A DNA stretch of 64,000 bases from Azospirillum picis (GTDB lineage: Bacteria > Pseudomonadota > Alphaproteobacteria > Azospirillales > Azospirillaceae). The stretch covers positions 248,001 to 312,000 of the forward strand of contig NZ_JAGINO010000001.1 of NCBI RefSeq assembly GCF_017876115.1, given 5' to 3'. Shown one piece after another: positions 54,644 to 63,054 of the stretch. The translations under genes were made by a program, and so were the position numbers. Within the stretch, counting starts at the first letter, position 1; the number at the start of each line of letters is the position of its first letter. The notes under the pieces were generated by a model. It saw only the letters and a program-made list of their open reading frames with translations. It was not told the DNA's origin and made no database searches.

Positions 54644-56329
54644 ATGGATTTCACCACGACTCTCGGGATCGCGTCGGTGGCGGACGGTTCGGAAATGACG
54701 GGCGGCGGGGAGCTGATCGTGTCGGGCGACGGCGCCGTGCCGACGGATGTCCGCGATATCCGCCATGTGATCGTGCAGGCGGGCGGGCGCGGGTCGCGCC
54801 TTGAGCATTATTCGTGGAACAAGCCGAAATGCCTCGTGCCGGTGGACGGCAAGCCGCTGATCTACGACCTGTTCGACAGCTTTCCGAATGCCCGGTTCAC
54901 CGTGATCCTCGACCACAAGGCCGAGGTCTTCGAACGGTTCATCCAGGAATTCAAGCCGGCTGTTCCCGTCACCTTCGTCCGTTCGCAGGGCACCGGCACA
55001 TGCAGCGGCATCCGGCTGGCGATGGAGCATCTTCCCGACGAGGACACCCCCTTCCTGCTGGTGTGGAGCGACCTGAAGTTCGATCGGGTTCCCGGCGGGC
55101 GCATCGGCGACAGGCTGCTCGTCGGCCTGACGGACGGCTTCTCCTGCCGCTGGTCCTGGAGCCCCGCCGGCGGGCTGGCCCCCGTGCCGTCGGGCGAAGC
55201 CGGGGTCATGGGGATGTTCGGCGTTCCCGGCCGCCGGGTCCTGTCCGGCCTGCCCGACAGCGGCGAGTTCGTGCGCTGGCTGTCGGAAGCGGCGCTCCCC
55301 ATCGACGTCGCGTTCGTCGAAGGGGCGCGGGAATACGGCACCCTGGCGGCGCTGCACGCCCATTGGGCCGGCAGCGCGCACGCCCGCTTCTTCAATGATG
55401 TCCGCATCCGCGACGACAGGGTGGAAAAGCGCACCCGCACGCCGCGTTTCGCGCATCTGATCGAGCGCGAGGCCGCCTGGTACCGAAAGATGGAGCAGGT
55501 GGGCTTCCGTCACGCTCCCGCCCTGTTGGCCGAGCACCCCCTGACCCTGGAGAGGCTGCACGGCGAGCATCCCTGCGACCTGCCGGCGGAACCGGCGGAA
55601 CAGCGCCGGATCCTGGAGCGCATCATGCTGGCGCTGGAGGACCTCCACGGCCGCGAGCGGCGACCGGCCAATGCCGAGGCCGCCGATGCGCTGTATCGGA
55701 CAAAGACGCTGGAGCGGCTGCAGACCGTCCGGCGGCTTCTGCCCGAGCTGACGGCACGCGAGTCCCTGCGGGTGAACGGCGTTCCCTGCCGCAACATCCT
55801 GCACGACCGCCATCGCGGCTGGTTCGAAAAGCTGGTCGACGGATTGGTTGGAGAGCCGGTTGGGGGGCTGGCCGCCCTCGGCTCTTCGCTGCCCGGGGGC
55901 GGCGGAGCACATGGCCGCTTCACCCTGATCCATGGCGACCCGACCTTTTCCAACATCCTCGTCGACAAGACCGGAAAGCCGTGGTTCATCGATCCCCGTG
56001 GCTCCTTCGGCGGCATCGACCTGTTCGGCGACCCACGCTACGACTGGGCCAAGCTGTACTACTCCGTGGTCGGCGACTATGACAGCTTCAACCGAAAGCA
56101 GTTCCTGCTGCAGATCACCGGCGACGGCGCCGAGATCGAGATCCGCGAGAATGGCTGGAGCCACCTGCGCGGGCTGTTCCAGGAACGTCTCGCTGCCGAT
56201 CTGCCGGCGATCCGGCTGATCCATGCGCTGGTCTGGCTGTCGCTGAGCGGCTATGTCGAGGACGATTACGATTCCATCGTCGGCGCCTATGTCCGGGGAT
56301 TGCAGGTCCTGAACGAGGCGGCGGCATGA
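54644..56329 (+). CDS. Fusion of a sugar/choline-type nucleotidyltransferase and an aminoglycoside-phosphotransferase-fold kinase
   Basis: About 561 residues in two enzymes. Residues about 40-260 are an NTP-transferase: HVIVQAGGRGSRLEHYS (nucleotide loop) with NKPKCLVPVDGKPLIYDLFD, and the metal Asp in LVWSDLKFD. After a linker, about 300-555 is an APH/choline-kinase fold: Brenner motif LIHGDPTFSNILVDKTGKPW and the metal motif FIDPRGSFGG. This unites the two activities that LicC and LicA perform separately in phosphocholine pathways, so it may make an activated CDP- or NDP-linked alcohol; the substrate is unknown. Start uncertain: GTG 54596, ATG 54644 or ATG 54695 are in frame. Its stop overlaps the next start (ATGA). 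Confidence 0.85.
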   Translation: MDFTTTLGIASVADGSEMTGGGELIVSGDGAVPTDVRDIRHVIVQAGGRGSRLEHYSWNKPKCLVPVDGKPLIYDLFDSFPNARFTVILDHKAEVFERFIQEFKPAVPVTFVRSQGTGTCSGIRLAMEHLPDEDTPFLLVWSDLKFDRVPGGRIGDRLLVGLTDGFSCRWSWSPAGGLAPVPSGEAGVMGMFGVPGRRVLSGLPDSGEFVRWLSEAALPIDVAFVEGAREYGTLAALHAHWAGSAHARFFNDVRIRDDRVEKRTRTPRFAHLIEREAAWYRKMEQVGFRHAPALLAEHPLTLERLHGEHPCDLPAEPAEQRRILERIMLALEDLHGRERRPANAEAADALYRTKTLERLQTVRRLLPELTARESLRVNGVPCRNILHDRHRGWFEKLVDGLVGEPVGGLAALGSSLPGGGGAHGRFTLIHGDPTFSNILVDKTGKPWFIDPRGSFGGIDLFGDPRYDWAKLYYSVVGDYDSFNRKQFLLQITGDGAEIEIRENGWSHLRGLFQERLAADLPAIRLIHALVWLSLSGYVEDDYDSIVGAYVRGLQVLNEAAA

Positions 56330-56715
56330 CCGGCCTGCGGCTGAGCCGGCTGGGCAAGACCTGGCTGATCGACATCGACGGCGTGCTGGTCCGCCATAAT
56401 GGCCATAAGCAGTGCGGCCACAAGCAGGGCGGGGACCAGCTCCTGCCGGGCGTGACGGAATTCTTCGCCAGGCTGGAGCCGGATGACCGGGTCGTCCTGC
56501 TGAGCGCCCGCAGCGAGGCGGAGCGGGAGGCGACGCTTGCGGCACTGGAGCGGTTCGGCCTGCGCTGGGATCATGCGCTGTTCGGGCTTCCGACCGGCGA
56601 GCGCATCTGCATCAACGACAGGAAACCGTCCGGGCTGACCACCAGTCTCGCGGTCAACCTGGACCGCGACGCCGGCCTCGGCGGCATCGACGTCGTGATC
56701 GATCCGCACCTCTGA
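56326..56715 (+). CDS. Small HAD-like phosphatase in the same cassette
   Basis: 129 residues. The HAD nucleophile loop is WLIDIDGVLVRHNG (DxDGV), motif II is a serine in VVLLSARSEAEREATLAAL, and a terminal acidic motif is ICINDRKPSGL. No cap domain fits in this length, so substrate is probably a small phosphate ester or a nucleotide-linked precursor. HAD proteins of this size accompany nucleotidyltransferases in capsule and lipopolysaccharide loci. The four-base overlap with the upstream fusion gene shows one operon. It has a short His/Lys loop, HNGHKQCGHKQGG, that is unusual for the family. Confidence 0.8.
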   Translation: MTGLRLSRLGKTWLIDIDGVLVRHNGHKQCGHKQGGDQLLPGVTEFFARLEPDDRVVLLSARSEAEREATLAALERFGLRWDHALFGLPTGERICINDRKPSGLTTSLAVNLDRDAGLGGIDVVIDPHL

Positions 56716-56763
56716 ACGCCGCTCGCGCCCTCCTTCCCGCAGACAAGAACCAACAGGCCCGCC

Positions 56764-58674
56764 ATGCCCCTCGATCCCGACGCCCCCCCGATGCCGGCAG
56801 AGGATCCGTCCGCGGCGCTGCGCGCGGCGCTCGGCCGGCTGCGGCAGGCGACACAGGAACGCCGGCCGGACGAACTCGGCGAGGCGGTGGAGGCGGTCCG
56901 CCGCCTCGATCCCGACCATCCCCATATGCATCTGGCTCATGGGCTGCTGCTGCGATCGCTTGGCCGTCCTCACGATGCCGTCGCACCGACGATCCGCGGC
57001 TATGAGCGCCTGATCAACCTGCGTGGCGATCCGGCCGCCGCGAACCGCCTGGACGCGCTGCTGCAGGCAATGCGGCAGGACGGGAACGGCCATGTCATGA
57101 TGAGGCCGGCGGCGCTGGTCTCCAAGAATGCCGCGGTCCTCAGGCTGTTCGTGCAACTCGCCTGCGACGGCGGGCATTTCCAGGATGCCGATGAGGCTGC
57201 CCGCCGGCTGCGGGAGCTTACCGGACAGGCGTGGCGCGACGCCGAGGACGCCATCGCCATCGGGATGGGCGTCACCACCGTCTTCACGCCCCCCCCCGAC
57301 GTCGCCGTGACGCTACCCGCCGGCCTGGAGCCCGGCACGCTGCACCACAGCCTGGTGGTTCCCGGGCTGATCGTCCAGGCCGCCCGGACCATCGGCCTCG
57401 ATGCGTCCGCCGGGCCGCTGCTGGCGGCGTTGGACGCCTTCGGGATCTTTTCCGACGCCTCCGCCCACGACTGCCTGAACCAGCTTCTCCGCCATGGCGC
57501 CGATGCCTGCGCGTTGCGTTTCTACGACGCGGCGGAGCCGCGGCTGTCACTGCAAAAGCGCGTGGAGATGCTGGACGACGCCATCGGCTCGGCCATCCTG
57601 CGCGGCAAGCCGGCCGCGTTCAACGGCTACCAGCAGCGCTTCGCCAAGGCGACCGGATGCCGGACCGGCGGCCTGACCCGGCTGGCGTCCCATGTCGGCG
57701 TGAACAGCCGCAAGGCGCCGGGCTGGTCGCCGATCCTGGACGAGTTCTACAGGATCGCCGCAACCCAGGCCGCTGCCCAGGCCACCTCCCGGTCACGGAC
57801 CGCGTCAGGAGCCGGAGCACCGCCATTCCGGATCCGCCAGTTGGCGGAGGCCCGCCCGGTTCAGCCGCAATCGGCCGACGGCAAGATCGACGTCTTCCTG
57901 AAATGCGTGAAGCGGCCCTTCGACATCCAGCCTTTCGTGTCCTTCTGGATGGAGTGTTTCGGACGGTCGGACCGTTACCGCATCCGCCTGCTCGACGATA
58001 CCGGCCTCGACCTGAAGCAGGCGTTCCCGCAGCACGCCATCCATGACAGCCGGAGCCTGCGCGCCGGCCGCAACCTGGCGCAGGAGATGATCGGCGAGGC
58101 ACGGCGGCCGCTGAACATGCTGGGGTGGGAGAGCATCGCCAACCTCACCCCCTTCATGCTGTCGGACAGCGAATGGTTCTGGAACATCGATGCCGACGAC
58201 ATCGCCCCGATGCTCGACCTGCAGTCCGGCCCCGACCTCGTCCGCAGCAAGCTCGAAGAGGTGGAGGTCTTCTCCCGCCGCAGCGGCGTCATGGCGATGT
58301 CCTACGATCTCTGGGCCTCGGTCCACTATCTGCTGAACCACAGCTATCATTGGACCTTCGGCATCAGCCTGTGCCGCAAGGATCCGCCCCTGCTCGACCG
58401 CCTGCTGACGTCCTTCGCTGGCGTCGACCTGCCCATCTTCAGGATCAACATCGACCATTTGTTCTCCCGCCTGTCCGACGGCTCGCTGGCGCAGGGCGCT
58501 TATGCCGACCTGTTCGCCAGCTTCGTCTTCAACGGCGTCCGGGTCCTGCAGCTCGACCCGCAGGGCAACCGCATCCATCATGGCGGCGGCGGGCTGAGCA
58601 AGCGGCTGTCCTTCCACGAGGACGACCGGCTCTACGTCCAGCAGCGTCTGCATGGGAAGACGCTGATCGTCTGA
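56764..58674 (+). CDS. Large protein with TPR-like N-terminus and glycosyltransferase-like C-terminus
   Basis: 636 residues. The first 110 residues are helical and repeat-like (LRAALGRLRQATQERRPDEL, MHLAHGLLLRSLGRPHDAVA), resembling TPR units; residues about 110-350 are helical and unclassified. From about 375 a separate domain starts (GKIDVFLKCVKRPFDIQPFV) that looks like a GT-A-type transferase: RIRLLDDTGLDLKQAFPQHA, then DSEWFWNIDADDIA carries a DxD-type metal motif. I cannot name a family with confidence. Being 48 bp after the HAD gene, it may attach the group made by the fusion enzyme to a surface glycan. No signal peptide is present. Confidence 0.7.
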   Translation: MPLDPDAPPMPAEDPSAALRAALGRLRQATQERRPDELGEAVEAVRRLDPDHPHMHLAHGLLLRSLGRPHDAVAPTIRGYERLINLRGDPAAANRLDALLQAMRQDGNGHVMMRPAALVSKNAAVLRLFVQLACDGGHFQDADEAARRLRELTGQAWRDAEDAIAIGMGVTTVFTPPPDVAVTLPAGLEPGTLHHSLVVPGLIVQAARTIGLDASAGPLLAALDAFGIFSDASAHDCLNQLLRHGADACALRFYDAAEPRLSLQKRVEMLDDAIGSAILRGKPAAFNGYQQRFAKATGCRTGGLTRLASHVGVNSRKAPGWSPILDEFYRIAATQAAAQATSRSRTASGAGAPPFRIRQLAEARPVQPQSADGKIDVFLKCVKRPFDIQPFVSFWMECFGRSDRYRIRLLDDTGLDLKQAFPQHAIHDSRSLRAGRNLAQEMIGEARRPLNMLGWESIANLTPFMLSDSEWFWNIDADDIAPMLDLQSGPDLVRSKLEEVEVFSRRSGVMAMSYDLWASVHYLLNHSYHWTFGISLCRKDPPLLDRLLTSFAGVDLPIFRINIDHLFSRLSDGSLAQGAYADLFASFVFNGVRVLQLDPQGNRIHHGGGGLSKRLSFHEDDRLYVQQRLHGKTLIV

Positions 58675-58731
58675 GGGGAAAGGGGCCCTGCCGCGCCGGC
58701 GCCCCCTTCCCCACCAGATCAGGCTGTCAGG

Positions 58732-59733
58732 TCAGGCCGTGAGATCCAGCACCACGCGGCCGCGGATCTTGCCGGCCATAATGCGGTCGGCCAGTGCCGG
58801 AAGATCGGCAAAGGGATGGACCTCGTACATCACCGCAAGATGGCCGGGGTCGAGGTCGCGGGCCAGCCGCGCCCAGGCCGACGCCCGGCGGTCGACCGGA
58901 GCCATCACCGAGTCGATGCCAATCAGTGCGACGCTGCGCAGGATGTGCGGCAGAACGGTGCCCGGAAGATCCGCCGAACCGGCCAGGCCGCAGGCAGCGA
59001 CCGCGCCGCCCCACACCGTCTGTGCCAGCGCGTTGACCAGCGTCATGCCGCCCACCGAGTCGACGCCGCCGGCCCACCGCTCCTTCTGCAGCGGCGCTCC
59101 CTTCTCCAGAAGCGTGGCACGATCGATGAAGCCGCCGGCCCCCAGGGAGCGCAGATAGTCGTGCGTCTCCGGCCGGCCGGTGGAGGCGGTGACCGCATAG
59201 CCGCGCTTGGCCAGCAGCGCCACCGCCACCGACCCGACGCCGCCGGCTGCCCCGGTCACCAGCACCTCGCGGTCACCCGGCCGGACGGCTCCCCAGCGCT
59301 CCAGCGCGTCGACGCAGAGCGCGGCGGTATAGCCGGCGGTGCCGATCCCCATCGCCTGCTCCAGGGTGAAGGCGTCGGGCAGGCGGATCAGCCACTCCGG
59401 CTTGACCCGTTGGTAGCGGCTGTAACCGCCCCACTGGGTTTCCGACAGCCCCCAGCCGTTGACCACCACCCGGTCACCGGGCTTCCAGTCCGGACTGCGC
59501 GACTCCACGACCGTGCCGGCAAGGTCGATGCCGGCCACCATCGGCAGCTTGCGCGCGATCTTCGCCTTGCCGGACGCCGCCAGCCCGTCCTTGTAGTTGA
59601 CCGTCGAATAGGCGACCTCGACCAGCACCTCGTGATCAGGCAAATCGGCGGGCGTGAGGCTGCTGAAGGAGCCCTTGGGCTTGCCGTTGTCCTCGGCGAT
59701 GACGAAGGCATCGAAGGAGTTGGGGATCGGCAT
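58732..59733 (-). CDS. acuI: Acryloyl-CoA reductase-like quinone oxidoreductase (AcuI/YhdH family)
   Basis: 333 residues of the zinc-free MDR superfamily. The N-terminal substrate domain includes VEVAYSTVNYKDGLAASGKA and PMVAGIDLAGTVVESRSPDW; the NADPH motif is VLVTGAAGGVGSVAVALLAK; STGRPETHDYLRSLGA follows. YhdH/AcuI enzymes reduce acryloyl-CoA to propionyl-CoA with NADPH, a detoxification step. The NYKDGLA and GWGLSETQWGGYS segments are specific for the family. The gene is on the minus strand, convergent with the cassette, and appears to be monocistronic. Confidence 0.92.
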   Translation of the reverse strand: MPIPNSFDAFVIAEDNGKPKGSFSSLTPADLPDHEVLVEVAYSTVNYKDGLAASGKAKIARKLPMVAGIDLAGTVVESRSPDWKPGDRVVVNGWGLSETQWGGYSRYQRVKPEWLIRLPDAFTLEQAMGIGTAGYTAALCVDALERWGAVRPGDREVLVTGAAGGVGSVAVALLAKRGYAVTASTGRPETHDYLRSLGAGGFIDRATLLEKGAPLQKERWAGGVDSVGGMTLVNALAQTVWGGAVAACGLAGSADLPGTVLPHILRSVALIGIDSVMAPVDRRASAWARLARDLDPGHLAVMYEVHPFADLPALADRIMAGKIRGRVVLDLTA

Positions 59734-60097
59734 GGTGGCTGCACTCCCTTTCGTATTTGAGGTTGCAGGAAACGATGCGCTCCATTCCGCTATAGGTCAA
59801 ACAAATTAACTTATCCCTCTGCGTAGGAAACTCTCCCGATTTGGAGGTAGGAAAACGAGCCCCTAGCCCTTGTGGCCAGGAAAGCCGCAGATCCAGCCAA
59901 TAAATAGAGGTATCCGGTCCTCACCGACATCGACAACCGCAACCCTCTTTCTGGCCATCGGGAGAAAACAGGTCGCCCCCGCCGGACAGGACCTTTCCAA
60001 GGAATGATCGTCTTATTCGGCATTGTTGGCGCGCTGTATTTGCGTACATCAAAGTAACCGAAATCGCTTTCCAACAACTCCCCAGAAAGGGGTTTTC
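59734..60097. other. AT-richer divergent spacer between the acuI-like and RTX genes
   Basis: 364 bp with no gene I can support. It is AT-richer than its surroundings, especially 59790-59830 and 60010-60070, as expected for two divergent promoters, but I could not pick a convincing -35/-10 pair for either. A minus-strand frame at 59811-60077 has no family similarity. Confidence 0.5.
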
Positions 60098-62695
60098 ATG
60101 CACGGGATCATTCTTGCCGACGCCGGTCTCGCCGACATCGACACCCTGATCGGCCGGCACGCGTCGGACCTGACGGTGATCCGGGTCGCCGCCGATGAGG
60201 ACGCGCTGGCGCTGCTCGCCGAAGCCCTGGAACAGCGGCCGGCGGCAGTCCATCTGATCGCCCATGGCGCGCCGGGTGTGGTGCGTCTCGGCGCCCTGCC
60301 CCTCGACGGCAGCGCCCTCTATGATCGCCGCTGGCCCGATGCGACCGGCACCGAGATCCTGATCCATGCCTGCGACGTCGGCGTCGGCGGCAACGGCCGG
60401 CGGTTCGTCGAGCGGCTGGCCGCCGTGACCGGCGCCCGCGTTGCCGCCGCCAGCCACCCCGTCGGCCACCCCGACCAGGGCGGCTCCTGGGACCTCGACG
60501 TGGTCACCGGCCCGATCGCCGCCACCCGCCGCTTTGCCGGAGCCGACGCCTGGGTCCACGTGCTGGCTTATAGCGGCACCCCCACCAGCGGCAACGATAC
60601 GCTGGTCGGCGACAATTCCGGCAACACCATCAACGGGCTGGCCGGCAACGACGTCATCACCGGCGGCACCGGCAACGACAGCCTGGTCGGCGGGGCCGGC
60701 GACGATACGCTGGTCGGCGGCGGCAACACGGGGGTGTCCGGCGGCGACACCCTGAACGGCGGGCTCGGCGCCGACCATTATGTCGGCGGCAACGGCTTCA
60801 CCATGGTCACCTACGAGAACGCGACCAGCGGCCTGACATTGGACCTGCGCAACCCGTCCAACAGCACCGGCGAGGCGGCGGGCGACAGCTTCGTCGACAT
60901 CCAGCGCTGGATCGGGTCGGAGCACGACGACGTACTGACCGCCGGCGACAGCCCGGTCTGGTTCTGGGGCCACGGCGGCGCCGATCTCGAGAACGGCGGG
61001 GCCGGAAACGACACGCTGGAGGCCGGTGACGGCAACGACACCATCTTCGGCGGCGGCGGCACCGACCTGATCTATGGCCGTGCCGACAACGACCAGGTGC
61101 ATGGCGGCCTCGGCAACGACACGGTGGCCGGCGGCGGCGGCGACGACATCGTCTACGGCGACGACGGCAACGACCTGCTGAAGGGCGACTGGGGCAACGA
61201 CACCGTCTATGGCGGCAATGGCGACGACACCATCGTGGCCGGCATCGTCGGCTCCGGCTCCTACCTGCAGACCCAGGCCGACGTGGTCTACGGCGATGCC
61301 GGCAACGACCGCTACATCGTCGTCAACCAGATCGACGCCGGCACCGTCGCCTTCAACGGCGGCGAGGGCACCGACACGCTGGAACTGCGGTCGGACAACA
61401 TGACCAGCCTCAACGGCTACGACCTGGAATACTACACCGACGTCGCCTCGCCGAAGGTCGACATCAGCGGCATGACGCTGACCAGCGTCGAGACGCTGGC
61501 CCTGACCGGCAGCCAGCGCCATACGGTGACGATGACCGCGGCGCAGGCCGACGGCTTCACCAGCGTCACCGGCGCCGTCGCCGGCGACGCCTTCGCCATC
61601 AAGGGGGCGACGCTGTCCGGCACCGTCGGCAGCGGCACCGGCAGCCAGCTTCTGGCCGGCCAGGTCCAGGCCGAAACCGTCAACGGCGTCACGCTGCTGC
61701 ACATCGGGCTCGACTCGACCGCCGGGGCCGACGCCACGCTGCGCATCGCCGGCACCTTCGCCGCTTCCGGCTTCCAGCTCTCCGGCAACACCATCACCCT
61801 GGGTGCCGGGGGCGGCTCCACGGGAGGCGGCTCGGACGGCGGTTCGAACGGCGGCTCCAATGGGGGCTCCAACGGCGGCTCCAATGGGGGTGGTTCGACG
61901 GGCGGCACCACCGGCCAGGTCCTGACCGGTACCGGCGACCGCGATTACCTGGCCGGCGGGGCAGGCAACGACACCATCACCGGCAACGCCGGCAACGACT
62001 ACATGACCGGTGGCGCCGGCAGCGACAGCTTCGTCTTCAAGCCCGGCGACGGCTGGGACTACATCGGCGACTTCAAGGCCGGCAGCGGCGGCGACGTCAT
62101 CGCGCTGTCGGGCTGGAGCGGGCTGACCGACTTCAACTCGGTGATGGCGGTCACCGTGCAGGAGGGCGCCGACACCATCGTGCGCTTCAACGACACCAAC
62201 AGCGTGAAGCTCGCCAATGTCGATCGCAGCGCGCTGACCGCCGCCAATTTCTCGTTCACCGGCGGTTCGGCGGGTGGCTCGACCGGCGGGAACACCGGTG
62301 GGTCGACGGGTGGCTCCACCGGCGGGAACACCGGCAGGACCATTGTCGGCACCTCGGCCAGCGAATACCTCGCCGGCGGCACCGGCAACGACACCATCAC
62401 CGGCAACGGCGGCAACGACTACATGCTCGGGGGCGCCGGCGTGGACACCTTCGTCCAGAACGCCAACGACGGTTGGGATTGCGTCGCCGACTTCCAGTCC
62501 GGCAGCGGCGGCGACATCATCGACCTGCGGTCGATCGCCAGCTTCGCCAACCTGGGTGACGTGATGGCCCACTCCGCCCAGGAGGGTGCCGACACCGCCA
62601 TCGACTTGGGCAGCACCTCCACCATCAAGCTGATCGGTGTCGACCGCTCCACCCTGACGGCGTCGAACTTCCTGTTCTCGTCGTCGATCGGGTAA
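60098..62695 (+). CDS. Secreted RTX calcium-binding protein with N-terminal DUF4347 domain
   Basis: 865 residues. Residues 1-155 are a DUF4347 domain (VHLIAHGAPGVVRLG, His56-Gly57; ILIHACDVGVGGNG, Cys92; GGSWDLDVVTGPIA). From about 165 a block of RTX nonapeptides of type GGxGxDxx folds on Ca2+ as a beta-roll. Residues about 400-570 form another domain. A Gly/Ser/Asn linker (GGSNGGSNGGSNGG type) leads to two tandem modules of about 115 residues, each with RTX repeats, a DGWD core and a closing VDRSxLTAxNF. No Sec signal: the RTX repeats and C-terminus suggest type I secretion. The ribosome site is AAAGGGG. No secretion genes are adjacent. Confidence 0.88.
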   Translation: MHGIILADAGLADIDTLIGRHASDLTVIRVAADEDALALLAEALEQRPAAVHLIAHGAPGVVRLGALPLDGSALYDRRWPDATGTEILIHACDVGVGGNGRRFVERLAAVTGARVAAASHPVGHPDQGGSWDLDVVTGPIAATRRFAGADAWVHVLAYSGTPTSGNDTLVGDNSGNTINGLAGNDVITGGTGNDSLVGGAGDDTLVGGGNTGVSGGDTLNGGLGADHYVGGNGFTMVTYENATSGLTLDLRNPSNSTGEAAGDSFVDIQRWIGSEHDDVLTAGDSPVWFWGHGGADLENGGAGNDTLEAGDGNDTIFGGGGTDLIYGRADNDQVHGGLGNDTVAGGGGDDIVYGDDGNDLLKGDWGNDTVYGGNGDDTIVAGIVGSGSYLQTQADVVYGDAGNDRYIVVNQIDAGTVAFNGGEGTDTLELRSDNMTSLNGYDLEYYTDVASPKVDISGMTLTSVETLALTGSQRHTVTMTAAQADGFTSVTGAVAGDAFAIKGATLSGTVGSGTGSQLLAGQVQAETVNGVTLLHIGLDSTAGADATLRIAGTFAASGFQLSGNTITLGAGGGSTGGGSDGGSNGGSNGGSNGGSNGGGSTGGTTGQVLTGTGDRDYLAGGAGNDTITGNAGNDYMTGGAGSDSFVFKPGDGWDYIGDFKAGSGGDVIALSGWSGLTDFNSVMAVTVQEGADTIVRFNDTNSVKLANVDRSALTAANFSFTGGSAGGSTGGNTGGSTGGSTGGNTGRTIVGTSASEYLAGGTGNDTITGNGGNDYMLGGAGVDTFVQNANDGWDCVADFQSGSGGDIIDLRSIASFANLGDVMAHSAQEGADTAIDLGSTSTIKLIGVDRSTLTASNFLFSSSIG

Positions 62696-62709
62696 GCACC
62701 GGGACCGGC

Positions 62710-62749
62710 CGATCGAGCACTGCCCTCCGAAGGCAGTGCTCGATCGTTT
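62710..62749 (+). terminator. Terminator of the RTX gene
   Basis: CGATCGAGCACTGCC (62710-62724), loop of seven, then GGCAGTGCTCGATCG (62732-62746): a perfect 15-bp stem followed by TTT. It lies 14 bp after the stop codon. Confidence 0.88.
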
Positions 62750-62979
62750 ACCTCCTGCACTCCAGAACGGCGCGACCTGGGCCTCCAGGCGCGCCGTTTC
62801 CGTTTGACCAAGCTCGGGCGTTCGCACGCGCCCCCTCCGCATCCGCGCGGTATGCCGGAGGTCCGCGCAAGGCCCGGGCCCCAAACGCCCCTACCGGCCG
62901 GCTCCGTCGCCGCACCGAACCTGGGATCGGGCAAAAGCCCAAGAACGACAGGGACGCGCCACAGCGAAACTGACCGCCT

Positions 62980-63019
62980 GGTCATTTTTTGTTTGACATA
63001 AATGACCTTCGGGTCATTT
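62980..63019. promoter_or_regulatory. Triple half-site operator over the monooxygenase promoter
   Basis: AAATGACC (63000-63007) and GGTCATTT (63012-63019) form a perfect palindrome with a 4-bp centre. A further GGTCATTT at 62980-62987 makes a second, wider inverted pair with 63000-63007. A perfect -35 TTGACA (62993-62998) lies between them, so the palindrome covers the promoter spacer. This is the expected picture for a TetR- or MarR-type repressor; its gene is not visible in the window. The rest of 62750-62979 has no supported gene. Confidence 0.7.
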
Positions 63020-63054
63020 CTTTCCTGTACCATCCGGATGCAAGGAGCGAGGCG

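Noticed and set aside
59811..60077. An 88-codon minus-strand frame in the spacer before the RTX gene.
   Set aside because: No ribosome site, no family signal, and it would span the presumed divergent promoters.
59921..62884. A long minus-strand frame (987 codons) opposite the RTX gene.
   Set aside because: Its repetitive Val/Ala/Gly content mirrors the RTX repeats of the real plus-strand gene, and it lacks a family or ribosome site.
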